DNA of 64,000 nt, taken from Hymenobacter translucens (GTDB lineage: Bacteria > Bacteroidota > Bacteroidia > Cytophagales > Hymenobacteraceae). The position numbers and the translations under genes are program-made. This document shows, piece after piece, positions 9,678-19,285 of the stretch (its first letter is position 1; each line of letters begins with the position of its first letter). The DNA lies in contig NZ_JAJERB010000003.1 in the NCBI RefSeq assembly GCF_020685205.1, forward strand, positions 62,001 to 126,000, in the 5' to 3' direction. Under the pieces are notes generated by a model. It was not told the DNA's origin, did not search any database, and saw only the letters and a list, made by a program, of their open reading frames with translations.

Positions 9678-10274
9678 TTAGTGCATCCGGTCATCGCGGA
9701 CGGGCAGGCTGGTAATGATTTCGCCTTCGATTTTGAGCAGCTCCTGCAGGCGGGCATCTACTTCCTTGGCGTCGCAGTATTCTTTGGCCAGCTCCACGTA
9801 GCTTACAAAGTGGCCCGCCTCGGATACCATCAGCTCGTAGTAGAACTTGCTGAGCTCCGGGTCGGGAATGTGCTTCCACAACAGCTTGAACCTTTCGCAG
9901 CTACGTGCTTCTATCAAGGCACTTACGAGCAGCTGATCCATGAGCTGACGGTCCCGGGCGCCGCCTTTCCGCACGTGAGCCATGAGCTGCACCACGTACT
10001 CGTCGCGCCGGGGCCGGCCCAGCTCGTGGCCGCGCTTGCGCAGCTCCAGCAGCACCCGCTCGAAGTGGGCCCACTCCTCGGCTACCAGCCCGGTCAGCTC
10101 GTCTACCAGCCGGGTCTTTTCGGGATATCTGACGATAAGCGAGATACCCGTACTGGCCGCCTTTTGCTCACAATACGCGTGGTCAACGAGAATGTCCTCA
10201 ATGTTCTTGCTGGCAATGTCCACCCACCGCGGGTCGGTGTTGAGCTTAAGCTTGAGAATGGTTTTTTCGTTCAT
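9678..10274 (-). CDS. miaE: tRNA-(ms2io6A) hydroxylase
   Basis: A 198-residue ferritin-like four-helix protein that hydroxylates the isopentenyl side chain of 2-methylthio-N6-isopentenyl-A37 in tRNAs reading U-starting codons. Diiron ligand motifs are visible: AEEWAHFE (ExxH) in the first helix pair, then SALIEARSCERF and SEAGHFVSY in the second. I start at the ATG at 10274 (MNEKTILKLKL). The upstream in-frame extension to 10367 has no family character. The methylthiolase miaB is also in this window (20828), so the two enzymes of the same A37 pathway are encoded about 10 kb apart. miaA is not seen. Confidence 0.9.
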   Translation of the reverse strand: MNEKTILKLKLNTDPRWVDIASKNIEDILVDHAYCEQKAASTGISLIVRYPEKTRLVDELTGLVAEEWAHFERVLLELRKRGHELGRPRRDEYVVQLMAHVRKGGARDRQLMDQLLVSALIEARSCERFKLLWKHIPDPELSKFYYELMVSEAGHFVSYVELAKEYCDAKEVDARLQELLKIEGEIITSLPVRDDRMH

Positions 10275-10382
10275 GGAGATGGGGTCTGGGGGTCTCAGGG
10301 ACTTGGTGTTGGGGAGTAGTTGACATGCCGGCGAAACAAGGCCGGATCTGGTCTGTTCGTCAGCCAAGCCCCAAGACCCTGC

Positions 10383-12332
10383 TTAATCGAAGAACTGCCA
10401 GCGGATGCCGAACTGGAAGCGCCGGGGCAGCCCGGTGTAGTAAGGAGTGGTGAAGTAACCGTTGCCGCCCAGGCCCTGGTTGAGGTAGGCTCCCTTCAGA
10501 AAGATGGAAACGGTTTTGATGTCAGCCGTGAGAAACGCTCCTACCACCGGGTAGCCACGGATGGTAAACTCGTCCTGCAGGTAGAACTGCTGGGTACTGG
10601 GGCTGTAGTCGTACGCCCGCCACCGCGACTGAAAGTACACATCGGCACCGACCTGCCCGAACAGCGCCTTTTTAAACAAAGCCCCCTGAAAGTACACCTT
10701 GGAGTAAGCTGCCACCGGTGGAATCCGGATTCCCGGGCCCTCACCGCCCCCGGTCAGCGTCAGCACATTATCGGTATAGACCGAGCCGAAGTGCGCGCGA
10801 TGCCGCAGGGTTCCGATGAGCAGGTTGCGTCCCTCGCTTAGCTGGGCCGGCCGGCCCGTCTGGCTGTAGTACACCAGGCTGTTGATGTTGACCACGGCCG
10901 CCGAGGCCGTCAGCTGCTGCCCGGCCACGGTTTGGGCGTAGCGCAGCGTAAACTGGTTGACTTTGGTATTGAGGAAGTCGTTCTGCCAGGCGTAGTGGTT
11001 GCCGTTGAACTCCTGCTCGGTAATGGTGGGAGCGTAAGACGAGCTAAAGGCCTCACCCGTTAAAGGGCCAAACCGGGCCGCCGCCCGCACCCAGTACTGG
11101 TCAATCAGCTTGAACTCGCCGGCGGTTTCCACCGCAAATATCTTATAGCGGAAGGCCGCCGTGCCGCCCAGAAACCATTCCCCGAACCGGCGGTCCGGGA
11201 AAGCCTCTACCAGAGAAGCAGGACCGTCGGTGGCCAGGGCCGTGCGGGTCACCAGGCTGGCGTCGCGGCGGCGGGCGTACAGGCGGTACTCCACGGCATT
11301 GCTGCGCCCCAGCACCCCAAACGTATTTTCCACCTGCCGCCACTCGGCCCGGTCCCGGGTTTCGACCGGACTAAGCCGGGCCACGGGGTAGTAGCGCAGC
11401 GTATCCCGCTCGTACACCAGCTTATCGTCGGAATACTCATTGTACTGCCGGCGCCAGTCGAACACGTGAAACGCCGTCAGGCCCCGGCCCAACAGCTTGT
11501 AGGTGTGGGCCAGGTGCAGCTGGTCGCGGGCCTCGCGGTTGAAAACCTGGGAGCCTGAAAGCCAGATCCGCTCGCGCCGGTAGTCGAAAAGCTGGCTGGG
11601 TACGGAGTCGGGTATCGTTGTCTCGGCCCGGGTCAGGGGCCGGATGCCGCCCTGCTCGGGCGCCGTGTGCCGGGCCGTACTAAAGTTGATCAGGGCGTAA
11701 TACCGGTCGTCGGTGCTCTGGTAGCGCCCAAACACCAGAAAGTTGACGTGGTTGACCAGGCCCTCTATACCTTGAGCCGCCAGAATCTTGTTGCTGGCAT
11801 ACCGCTCGTAGGCAACGCCTACGTTGGCATTCTTCTTAATGCTGCGGGTGTAGGACAGCTCAAACACCTGCTCGCCCTCACTGCTCTGAAAAAAGCGGAA
11901 GAACGTGTAGGGCGAGCGGGTATCGTAGTACGGAATGTTGGCCGCATCCCGCACGTACCGGTCAAAAACGTTGCGGCCCAGCCGGGCGCCCAGCTGCACG
12001 TTGGGTTGCCACAGCAGCGGGCGGGAGGCGGTGCCCACGTTGCCCAAATCCTGCTGAAAGGTGGTGTCGTGGGCCCAGAACCGCATATCCGGCAGGTTCG
12101 TCAGCGTCGTATCCACCATGCGCCCCTCGTATTGCTCGCGCATCACGTCGGCCTCCCGGATAACCCGGGTGGTTTTCGGCCCGAAGCGCACTTTAGTCGA
12201 GTCGTCCAGCACCTGGGCCCGGGCTGGCCGGTAGCTGAGCAAGCCAGCCGTGGCCAGCAGGAGCAGCAGGAAACGGCGCCACGAGGCAGGCGTCCGGGAA
12301 TGGTTCAGCGGATTCGAAAGCAGGTCAGACAA
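10383..12332 (-). CDS. Putative outer-membrane porin (Porin_10 family)
   Basis: A 649-residue protein with an N-terminal signal peptide (RRFLLLLLATAG, cleavage likely near ARA-Q39), then alternating aromatic-rich beta strands throughout and a C-terminal RFQFGIRWQFF, the terminal-Phe pattern recognised by the BAM machinery. The length and motifs fit the Bacteroidota putative-porin family. The start is TTG at 12332, which overlaps the lpxK stop by eight bases (TTG TC TGA), indicating translational coupling with lpxK. Role inferred: a nonspecific or solute-selective outer-membrane channel. The start codon is the least certain part. Confidence 0.85.
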   Translation of the reverse strand: MSDLLSNPLNHSRTPASWRRFLLLLLATAGLLSYRPARAQVLDDSTKVRFGPKTTRVIREADVMREQYEGRMVDTTLTNLPDMRFWAHDTTFQQDLGNVGTASRPLLWQPNVQLGARLGRNVFDRYVRDAANIPYYDTRSPYTFFRFFQSSEGEQVFELSYTRSIKKNANVGVAYERYASNKILAAQGIEGLVNHVNFLVFGRYQSTDDRYYALINFSTARHTAPEQGGIRPLTRAETTIPDSVPSQLFDYRRERIWLSGSQVFNREARDQLHLAHTYKLLGRGLTAFHVFDWRRQYNEYSDDKLVYERDTLRYYPVARLSPVETRDRAEWRQVENTFGVLGRSNAVEYRLYARRRDASLVTRTALATDGPASLVEAFPDRRFGEWFLGGTAAFRYKIFAVETAGEFKLIDQYWVRAAARFGPLTGEAFSSSYAPTITEQEFNGNHYAWQNDFLNTKVNQFTLRYAQTVAGQQLTASAAVVNINSLVYYSQTGRPAQLSEGRNLLIGTLRHRAHFGSVYTDNVLTLTGGGEGPGIRIPPVAAYSKVYFQGALFKKALFGQVGADVYFQSRWRAYDYSPSTQQFYLQDEFTIRGYPVVGAFLTADIKTVSIFLKGAYLNQGLGGNGYFTTPYYTGLPRRFQFGIRWQFFD

Positions 12333-13380
12333 CAGCAGTGGGCTGAATTAGCGGGTTCAGGAGCTGGAGCAGGTGGGCGTCGCCACCGGCCAGAAACCCG
12401 ACCTCAATGGGAATGTAGAAAATGGGCAGGGCCGCTACCTGCTCGCGCAAAGGCGGTTCGAGCAGGCGCATGGCGTCTTTACGGGTGGTGAAAACGCTCT
12501 GCCCGGCTTGTAATTGTCCGGCCACCGCCGCCAGCTCGGCGGCAGTGAAGGCGTGATGGTCGGGAAACGCGGCGTGGTGGGTGATGCGGTAGCCCCCGGC
12601 TTCCAGCTCCGCGCGTAGCGGACCAGGCTGGGCAATGCCCGTTAGCAGGATGGCGTCCTTACCGGTCGGAACGGCCTGCCTGCCCAGCGGCACCGGGGCC
12701 AGGTAGTGGTACATGGAAAATAGCACGGGCGCCCCGGGCCGGGCGTAGCGCCGCACCTGCCTAGTGATGGCCCGGCGGTGCTCCTCGGTTAGCGTCGCCT
12801 CACACTTGGTCACTATTACCGCGTCGGCCCGGCGGGCTCCTCCCCGGCTTTCCCGCAGGCGGCCGGCGGGCAGCACGTGGTCTTCATAAAAAGGCCGCTG
12901 CTGCTCGGTCAGCAGAATACTGAAGCTGGGCCGCACCCGGCGGTGCTGGAAGGCGTCGTCGAGTACTACCACGCTCAGCTCCGGATGGGCTGCCAGCAGG
13001 CTCCGGATGCCCAGGTTCCGGTTTTCCGCCACCGCTACCGGCACTGCGCCCCGAAAATCATGGTAGTACTGCAGCGGCTCGTCGCCGATAGTGGCGGCCG
13101 TTGCGGCGGGCCCGGCCAGCACAAAGCCTTTGGTTTCCCGCCCGTAGCCCCGGCTCAGAATGGCCGGAGTCTCGCCCTGCTCCTGCAGCCGGGCAATCAG
13201 CCAGGCTACGTGGGGCGTCTTGCCGGTGCCGCCCACCCGCAGGTTACCCAGGCTGATGATGGGCACCGGATGTACCGCTGACTTTTTAAGCCCTTTGTCA
13301 TACAGCCAGTTGCGCACGGCCATAACCCCGGCATAAAGCCAGGCAAGGGGCAGCAACAGGAAACTCAGCAAAGCAGGCAT
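12325..13380 (-). CDS. lpxK: Tetraacyldisaccharide 4'-kinase
   Basis: Phosphorylates the 4'-position of the lipid A disaccharide at the inner membrane (Raetz pathway). The 351-residue protein has an N-terminal membrane-associated helix (PALLSFLLLPLAWLYAG), the Walker A motif GGTGKTP at 50-56, and the family signature DDAFQHRRV, where the more common form is DDGFQHR. Start taken at ATG 13380; the longer frame to 13740 runs into the divergent gene and has no homology character. The 3' end overlaps the porin gene by eight bases, forming a two-gene envelope operon. Confidence 0.93.
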   Translation of the reverse strand: MPALLSFLLLPLAWLYAGVMAVRNWLYDKGLKKSAVHPVPIISLGNLRVGGTGKTPHVAWLIARLQEQGETPAILSRGYGRETKGFVLAGPAATAATIGDEPLQYYHDFRGAVPVAVAENRNLGIRSLLAAHPELSVVVLDDAFQHRRVRPSFSILLTEQQRPFYEDHVLPAGRLRESRGGARRADAVIVTKCEATLTEEHRRAITRQVRRYARPGAPVLFSMYHYLAPVPLGRQAVPTGKDAILLTGIAQPGPLRAELEAGGYRITHHAAFPDHHAFTAAELAAVAGQLQAGQSVFTTRKDAMRLLEPPLREQVAALPIFYIPIEVGFLAGGDAHLLQLLNPLIQPTAVV

Positions 13381-13491
13381 CAGCGGACAGGGCGGGCAGC
13401 CGCAAAAATACGCGGAATTGCGGGGCTCCCGGTGCCGCGCGGGCCCGAACCCCGTAAATAGTACTCCATCATCCCCTGACCTGCTCCGCCC

Positions 13492-14175
13492 ATGCCTGGC
13501 TTTGCCGACCAGTTCCTGCACTTGCTGACTACGTTTCCGGCCCCGCCACCCCTGCCCGGCGGCGTGGAGGCGTACAACCCCTACCAGCTGCCGGCGGCCC
13601 GGGAGCTGCTGCCCCGCTTTGCCCACAGATTCTATTCTGATGGCCCGCCCCGGGTAGCCCTGCTGGGTATCAATCCCGGCCGGTTCGGGGCCGGTACTAC
13701 CGGCATTGCCTTCACCGACCCGGATGCCCTGGCCCGGCACTGCGGCATTGCCAACGACGTGCCCCGCCGGGCCGAGCTTTCCAGCCAGTTCGTGTACCGG
13801 GTGATAGAAGCGTTTGGCGGTGCTGAGGCGTTTTACCGGCAGTTCTACCTGAGCTCGGTATACCCGCTCGTGCTACTACGGCAGGGCCTGAACTACAACT
13901 ACTACGACGCCCCGGCGCTGACCCGGGCCCTGCTGCCGGAGCTGCGCACCTCTCTGCGCCGACAGGTAGAGGAGCTGGGGCTGGCCCGGCACGCCGCCGT
14001 GTGCCTGGGCCGCCGCAATGGGCAGTTTCTGACCCGCCTCAACGACGAGCTGGGCTTATTCCAGCAGCTGCACATTCTGGACCACCCGCGCTACGTAATG
14101 CAGTACAAGCGGCGCGAAGTACCGGCCTATGTTGAGCAGTACCTGCGGGTGCTTGAGGGTTGTATGACTAAATGA
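13492..14175 (+). CDS. Uracil-DNA glycosylase superfamily protein, SMUG2-like
   Basis: A 227-residue protein with motif I GINPGRFGAGTTGIAFTDP and a late motif LDHPRYVMQYKRR, the arrangement of the SMUG2 branch (bacterial single-strand-selective monofunctional glycosylase relatives) rather than classic Ung. It would remove uracil or deaminated purines from DNA in base-excision repair; the exact base specificity is not readable. ATG start at 13492, 111 bases from the divergent lpxK start. The C-terminus (YVEQYLRVLEG) is complete. Family call fairly sure, subclass by motif memory only. Confidence 0.82.
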   Translation: MPGFADQFLHLLTTFPAPPPLPGGVEAYNPYQLPAARELLPRFAHRFYSDGPPRVALLGINPGRFGAGTTGIAFTDPDALARHCGIANDVPRRAELSSQFVYRVIEAFGGAEAFYRQFYLSSVYPLVLLRQGLNYNYYDAPALTRALLPELRTSLRRQVEELGLARHAAVCLGRRNGQFLTRLNDELGLFQQLHILDHPRYVMQYKRREVPAYVEQYLRVLEGCMTK

Positions 14176-14280
14176 TGCCGGCCAAAACTACCTAGTAAGT
14201 AGTTTATTAAAAACACCCACCTCACCTGGAGCTTCAGGTCACGCCCGGGCTTTTCAGTCACCCTGTATAAGCATATAGCC

Positions 14281-14301
14281 GGTGGCTTGTAGCTTGCAGC
14301 C
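14281..14301. repeat. Solitary copy of a GGCTTGYAGCTTGCRGC repeat
   Basis: The sequence at 14281-14301 closely resembles one arm of the inverted repeat at 24157-24173 in the lptE leader. It lies in the 140-base gap upstream of the Nif3-like gene, just before its start region. Confidence 0.5.
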
Positions 14302-14315
14302 CAACTCCAACTTCT

Positions 14316-15416
14316 ATGCCTACCGTTGCTGATCTGGCGCGCGCCCTGGAAAATCTGGCCCCGCTTGCTTACCAGGAATCCTACGACAATGCTGGCCTGC
14401 AGTGCGGCGACCCGGCGGCCGAGGTCCGGGGTGTTCTTATTGCCCTCGACTGCACCCCGGCCATCCTGGACGAAGCCATTCGGCGGGGCTGCAACGTGGT
14501 GGTAGCGCACCACCCGGTGGTATTCCGCCCGCTCAAGCGCCTTACCGGAGCCAACGAGGTAGAGCAGACGCTTATCAAAGCCATCAAGGCTGATATTGCT
14601 ATTTACGCCGCCCATACCAACCTTGACAATGTGCACCTGGGCGTGAACCGCAAGCTGGGGGAAAAGCTTGGTTTGCAGAACCTGCGGATTCTGGAGCCCA
14701 AAGCGGGTCTGCTGGCCAAGCTGGTCGTTTTCGTGCCGGCCGGGCATGCCGAGCCGCTGCTGCAGGCCCTCCACCAGGCCGGCGCCGGCCAGATCGGTCA
14801 GTACCACGACTGCAGCTTCCGCTCTGCGGGCATGGGCACGTTCACGCCCGGCGTCGGTTCCAACCCCTATCTGGGGCAGCCGGGCGAGCCCGAGCAGGCC
14901 GAGGAGCTGCGGGTAGAAGTTCTGCTGCCCCTGCACCGGCAACGGGCCGTTTTGCAGGCAATGCGGCAGGCCCATCCCTACGAGGAAGTGGCCTACGACC
15001 TGATCCGTCTCGAAAACGAACACCAGGAAGTAGGTTCCGGCATGATCGGCGAGCTGGCTGAGCCCCTGAGTCCGGCCGACTTCCGGGCCCGGCTGCGTCA
15101 GGTTCTGGGTGTGCCGGTCGTCAAGCACACCGAGTTTGAGCAGCCGATCCGCAAAGTGGCTTTGTGCGGCGGGGCGGGCTCTTTTCTGCTGGGCCGGGCC
15201 CGGGCCGCCGGGGCAGACGCCTACGTCACGGGCGACCTGAAGTACCACGAGTTCTTTGGGGCCGAGAGCCGCCTGCTGCTCTGCGACGTCGGACACTTTG
15301 AGAGTGAACAATTTACCGGCGAGATATTCCGGGACTTGCTTACCTCAACGTTTACGAGTAATTTTGCGGTCTTAATTGCCCAGACTCTCACCAACCCTGT
15401 CCGATATGATTTCTAA
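14316..15416 (+). CDS. Nif3-like dinuclear metal-centre protein
   Basis: A 366-residue YbgI/YqfO-type protein. Two halves of the Nif3 fold carry metal-binding motifs (AHHPVVF about residues 65-71 and CDVGHFESEQF near 325-335), separated by a roughly 100-residue PII/CutA-like insertion (about 125-230, with HPYEEVAYDL). Such proteins form hexameric toroids; proposed roles include GTP cyclohydrolase-like or nucleic-acid-related hydrolase activity, not settled. Its stop overlaps the start of the next gene by 11 bases, so the pair is co-translated, an arrangement I recall as common in Bacteroidota. Confidence 0.9.
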   Translation: MPTVADLARALENLAPLAYQESYDNAGLQCGDPAAEVRGVLIALDCTPAILDEAIRRGCNVVVAHHPVVFRPLKRLTGANEVEQTLIKAIKADIAIYAAHTNLDNVHLGVNRKLGEKLGLQNLRILEPKAGLLAKLVVFVPAGHAEPLLQALHQAGAGQIGQYHDCSFRSAGMGTFTPGVGSNPYLGQPGEPEQAEELRVEVLLPLHRQRAVLQAMRQAHPYEEVAYDLIRLENEHQEVGSGMIGELAEPLSPADFRARLRQVLGVPVVKHTEFEQPIRKVALCGGAGSFLLGRARAAGADAYVTGDLKYHEFFGAESRLLLCDVGHFESEQFTGEIFRDLLTSTFTSNFAVLIAQTLTNPVRYDF

Positions 15417-16155
15417 TGCCTCCGCGGAAACTCCCGTTGCCAGCAAGCTGGAAGCTCTTCTGAACCTGCAGCGCCTCGACTCGCAACTCGACGAAATCCG
15501 GCGCGTGCGCGGCGACCTTCCCGAGGAAGTTCGCGACCTGGAAGATGAGATTGCCGGCTACGAAGTGCGGGTCGGCAAGTTCGATGAGGAGATTGCCACC
15601 CTCAACGAGCAGATCAAAGCCCGCAAGCAGGCCGCCAAGGATGCGGAAGGCCTGATCCGTAAGTACGAGGACCAGCAGCAGAACGTGCGCAACAACCGTG
15701 AGTACGAGGCCATTGCCAAGGAAATCGAGCTGCAGCGCCTGGAAATCCAGATTTCCGACAAGAAAATCAAGGAAGCTCAGTACCAGATTGAGCTCAAGAA
15801 CACGGACATCGCCGGCACCAAGCAGCGCCTCGACGAGCGCCGCAAGGACCTGGAAAACAAAAAAGCCGAGCTCGACACCATCGTAGGCGAGAGCGATGCG
15901 GAAGAGAAGACCCTGCTCCAGGAGCGGGAGAAAGCCACTGCCCCCATCGAGGAGCGCCTGCTGACGGCCTACACCCGGATCCGCGGCAACGTGCGCAACG
16001 GACTGGCCGTAGTGATGGTAAAGCGCGATGCCTGTGGCGGTTGCTTTAACACCGTACCGCCCCAGCGCCAGGCCGACATCATTTCGCACAAGAAAATTAT
16101 CGTGTGCGAGCACTGTGGCCGGGTTTTGGCTGACGTAGACGTAAAAGCAGCGTAA
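15406..16155 (+). CDS. Coiled-coil zinc-ribbon protein (C4-type)
   Basis: A 249-residue protein, mostly a long antiparallel coiled coil (about residues 15-185, rich in E, K, L heptads), ending in a C4 zinc ribbon (CGGC and CEHC near the C-terminus). Proteins of this architecture, often paired with Nif3-like genes, are thought to bind nucleic acid or act as scaffolds. The ATG at 15406 lies inside the end of the Nif3-like gene (11-base overlap). No membrane segment or signal peptide. Specific function unknown. Confidence 0.88.
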   Translation: MISNASAETPVASKLEALLNLQRLDSQLDEIRRVRGDLPEEVRDLEDEIAGYEVRVGKFDEEIATLNEQIKARKQAAKDAEGLIRKYEDQQQNVRNNREYEAIAKEIELQRLEIQISDKKIKEAQYQIELKNTDIAGTKQRLDERRKDLENKKAELDTIVGESDAEEKTLLQEREKATAPIEERLLTAYTRIRGNVRNGLAVVMVKRDACGGCFNTVPPQRQADIISHKKIIVCEHCGRVLADVDVKAA

Positions 16156-16200
16156 CCGGGATTTGCTTTTTGCCCGAATTATTTTGTTTTTTGTAAAGTA

Positions 16201-16230
16201 AAAAGGAACGACTTAGTGTCGTTCTTTTTT
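16201..16230 (+). terminator. Rho-independent terminator
   Basis: Arms GAACGAC (16206-16212) and GTCGTTC (16218-16224) extended by A/T pairs across a one-base bulge, then a T-run, ending the Nif3/zinc-ribbon operon. Confidence 0.8.
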
Positions 16231-16279
16231 ATTACAGCTGCTGTAACTGGTAATTGGCTTTTTACAGATACCGGCTGCG

Positions 16280-17872
16280 ATGGTAAGACAGTTACTAAAT
16301 AACCTATTTGCCACAAGCATCTTGAGCAAGCTCCACCTCTTCTTCCTTGGTCTGCTGCTGTCCACCAGCGGCGGTCTTTTGGCGGCTCCTCAGCAGGTAG
16401 GAGCGCCCGAGGCAGTTAAGCCGGTCGCTGCTCAACAGCTGATGCCCGGCGCCCGTCGGGCCTACGCCGAACTGCTCAAGATGCGCCTGGATCCTGCCCG
16501 TAACCTGCTGCGCAGCGAGCTGCAGCGGGCTCCCAACAGCGCCAGTACCCTCCTCGTAGCCGACTGCATTGATTTTGCTGACCTGCTCGCCACCCAGGAC
16601 GCGGACCGCTACGACGCCATTATCGAAGCCCAGGACGACCGGCTCGATGCCCTTGATGACAGTCCCGAGCGCGGCGCCCTGCGTGACTACACCATTGCTG
16701 AGATTCACTTCCACAAGGCTATTGCCCAGGTGTTCTTCAACCATGAAGTACAGGGCGCCTGGAGCATGCGGCAGGCTTACCAGCAGATGCAGGGCGTGGT
16801 AAAGCGCTACCCTGACTTTCTACCGGCCCGCAAAACACTGGGTATGTGCCAGTTTATGATTGGCTCCCTGCCCGAAGGCTTCCGCTGGTTTCTGAAGGTG
16901 ATGGGCCTGCCCGGCAGCATTGAAGGAGGCATGAAGAATCTGGGGTTAGCCGCTCAACAGCCCAACGACTTTCAGACCGAAGCCCAGATCCTGCAGGCGT
17001 TGCTCCAGGAGTCGTACTTCAAAAAGACCGAGGCCACCGTGCAGCTGGCAACCCGCCTGGCTGCTGAGCAGCCTGACAACCTGCTGTTCAGCTACCTCAC
17101 TATTAGCGCCAATAAGAAGCTCCGGCGTACTGCCAAGGGCTTGGAAGCATACCACAAGCGTCCTACTGGCCCGGGCTATGTAAAGCTGCCTTATCTGCGC
17201 CACATTGCGGCTGATCTGCTGCTCTACCAGGGCCAGTATGCAGCATCCCGGCGTGAAAATCAACTGTTCCTGCAGGAGTATCAGGGAGAGCATTTCCGCA
17301 AGGATGCCCTGTTCAAGCTGTACCTTGCCTCCTGGCTTTCCGGCGACCAGGCTTCTGCCAACGAGTACCGCCGCCGGATCGACAACGATGGGCGCATCGT
17401 GATGGAAGAGGATGCCTACGCCCAGCGCTTTTACGAAGGCAAGTTCACCCTCAACCGCACCCTGACCCGGGCGCGACTGCAGCTCGATGGTGGGTTCTAC
17501 CGGGAGGCCCTGACTACGCTGAACTCTATTCCGGACTGCGTCTGCCCCAACGTGCCGCTTCGCGACAAGCTGGAGGAAGTGTACTTCCGGGCCCGGGCTT
17601 TTCACGGACTGGTTCGCCTTGATTCGGCCCGTCACTGCTACGCCCGCACCATTGCGCTTTCCGGCAATGCCCCGTACTACTTTGCCCCGCAGGCGGCCCT
17701 GCAGCTCGGTTACCTGTTCAAGGCCGACGGTAAATTGAACATTGCGCGGACCTACTTCGAGAAGACGCTGAACTACCCGAAGCACGAATACAAGAACAGC
17801 ACCGACGCCAAGGCCAAAGTTGCCCTGGCTGCGCTGAATCAGCCGGAATCGAGCGGCAAGCGCCGCCTGTAG
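16280..17872 (+). CDS. Secreted/periplasmic TPR-like protein, unknown function
   Basis: A 530-residue protein with an N-terminal hydrophobic signal (LHLFFLGLLLSTSGGLLAA) and then helical repeats that read as degenerate tetratricopeptide repeats across about residues 50-520, for example ARTYFEKTLNYPKHEY near the C-terminus. ATG start at 16280. Family members occur widely in Bacteroidota between housekeeping genes; no catalytic motif is visible. Likely a periplasmic protein-protein interaction scaffold. It ends 100 bases before pabB and could be monocistronic, because a good -7 element lies between them. Confidence 0.78.
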   Translation: MVRQLLNNLFATSILSKLHLFFLGLLLSTSGGLLAAPQQVGAPEAVKPVAAQQLMPGARRAYAELLKMRLDPARNLLRSELQRAPNSASTLLVADCIDFADLLATQDADRYDAIIEAQDDRLDALDDSPERGALRDYTIAEIHFHKAIAQVFFNHEVQGAWSMRQAYQQMQGVVKRYPDFLPARKTLGMCQFMIGSLPEGFRWFLKVMGLPGSIEGGMKNLGLAAQQPNDFQTEAQILQALLQESYFKKTEATVQLATRLAAEQPDNLLFSYLTISANKKLRRTAKGLEAYHKRPTGPGYVKLPYLRHIAADLLLYQGQYAASRRENQLFLQEYQGEHFRKDALFKLYLASWLSGDQASANEYRRRIDNDGRIVMEEDAYAQRFYEGKFTLNRTLTRARLQLDGGFYREALTTLNSIPDCVCPNVPLRDKLEEVYFRARAFHGLVRLDSARHCYARTIALSGNAPYYFAPQAALQLGYLFKADGKLNIARTYFEKTLNYPKHEYKNSTDAKAKVALAALNQPESSGKRRL

Positions 17873-17910
17873 CAACGCGACAAGGCTTTCTTTAGTCGGG
17901 CCTACCCTCC

Positions 17911-17918
17911 TATCTTTG
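17911..17918 (+). promoter_or_regulatory. Candidate -7 element for pabB (TATCTTTG)
   Basis: Perfect TAnnTTTG match 57 bases before the GTG start at 17975; upstream TTTC/TTTAG is only a poor -33. Confidence 0.5.
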
Positions 17919-17974
17919 ACGGGATTTCTATTCCCCGGGCTGCGTAGCCCGTCAGGGTCAGCTACTGCATTCCT

Positions 17975-19255
17975 GTGTTCTTCGCCTCGTTTGCCGACCT
18001 GAGCATCTCCCCCGCCGAGTTTCGCGCCCGGGCGCTGCACTGGGCAAACCAGTTTGCGTGCTGCGCCTACTACGAGTCAAACGGCCTGACTTATCCACAG
18101 GATCCGTTCAGGCAGCTGCTGGCCGTACGAGCAACGGCAGAGCCCGTACCCCGGACGCTGGACGAGTTGCGCAGCTGGCTAACTCAGCCCGCTACCGGGC
18201 CCCGCTGCGGCCTGCTGACATACGACCTCAAGAATGAGATAGAGGCGCTGACCAGTGCCAACGCGGATGCCCTGGGCTGGCCGGCCCTGCACTTCTTTGA
18301 GCCTGAAATCTGGCTGGAGTGGCAGCCCGGGGGCGTTAAGATTCACGGACCGGCTGATACCCTGGCTGCTATTCTGTATACGCCGGTACCACCGGCCCCC
18401 GTCCCGGCCGGGCTGACCATGCGCCCCCGCATGCCCAAAACCGCTTACCTGGCCGCTGTAGACGCCGTGCGGGAGGATATTCTGAACGGGGAAGTCTACG
18501 AGCTGAACCTGTGCCAGGAGTTCTATGCTGAAAACGTGACGCTGAACCCTGCTACCACCTTTCTGCAGCTGCTGGCCGCTTCGCCCACGCCCTTTGCCGG
18601 GTTTTATAAATGGGCCGACCGCTACCTGCTTTGTGCTTCGCCCGAGCGGTTTCTGGCTCAACGCGGACGTCAGCTCATTTCTCAGCCCATCAAAGGCACC
18701 GTTCGGCGCGGAACCACACCGGCGGAGGACCAGCAGCTACGCGAGCAACTGCGCCACGACGAGAAAGAGCAGGCCGAAAACCTGATGATTGTGGACCTGG
18801 TGCGCAACGACCTCGCCCGCGTGGCCGAGCCAGGTAGCGTACAGGTTCCGGAGCTGTTTGGCCTGTACCCATTCCGGCACGTCTGGCAGATGATTTCTAC
18901 GGTGCTGGCGCGGCGCCGTGCGGAAGCAGACTTCGTTGATACCCTCCGCGCGGCTTTTCCGATGGGTTCGATGACCGGCGCGCCCAAGGTGCGGGCCATG
19001 CAGCTGATTGAGCAGTACGAGCACACCCGCCGGGGTCTGTACAGCGGCAGTATCGGTGTGGTGTGGCCTAATGGTGACTTCGACCTCAACGTCGTCATTC
19101 GCTCTTTACAGTACCGCGCCGGCATCGGGTACCTTAGCTTCGAGGTGGGCAGCGCCATCACCTACGACTCGGACCCGGAACGGGAATACGAGGAATGCCT
19201 GCTCAAAGGCCGCGCCCTGCTCGAAGTGCTGGGAGCCGCAGTAGAACAGCAGTAG
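17975..19255 (+). CDS. pabB: Aminodeoxychorismate synthase component I / anthranilate synthase family
   Basis: A 426-residue chorismate-binding enzyme. The signature PIKGTVRRG places the catalytic Lys of PabB-type enzymes, which form the covalent aminodeoxychorismate intermediate; anthranilate synthases have Ala there. Other conserved blocks are NLMIVDLVRNDL, FPMGSMTGAPK, and the SFEVGSAITYDSDPEREYEE region near the C-terminus that holds metal and chorismate ligands. The role is the first committed step of p-aminobenzoate and folate synthesis. The start is GTG at 17975; no ATG fits. PabA and PabC partners are not in the window, and the next gene is convergent. Confidence 0.88.
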   Translation: MFFASFADLSISPAEFRARALHWANQFACCAYYESNGLTYPQDPFRQLLAVRATAEPVPRTLDELRSWLTQPATGPRCGLLTYDLKNEIEALTSANADALGWPALHFFEPEIWLEWQPGGVKIHGPADTLAAILYTPVPPAPVPAGLTMRPRMPKTAYLAAVDAVREDILNGEVYELNLCQEFYAENVTLNPATTFLQLLAASPTPFAGFYKWADRYLLCASPERFLAQRGRQLISQPIKGTVRRGTTPAEDQQLREQLRHDEKEQAENLMIVDLVRNDLARVAEPGSVQVPELFGLYPFRHVWQMISTVLARRRAEADFVDTLRAAFPMGSMTGAPKVRAMQLIEQYEHTRRGLYSGSIGVVWPNGDFDLNVVIRSLQYRAGIGYLSFEVGSAITYDSDPEREYEECLLKGRALLEVLGAAVEQQ

Positions 19256-19285
19256 CCCCGATGCGTGAACGGCATGGGAAGCACC

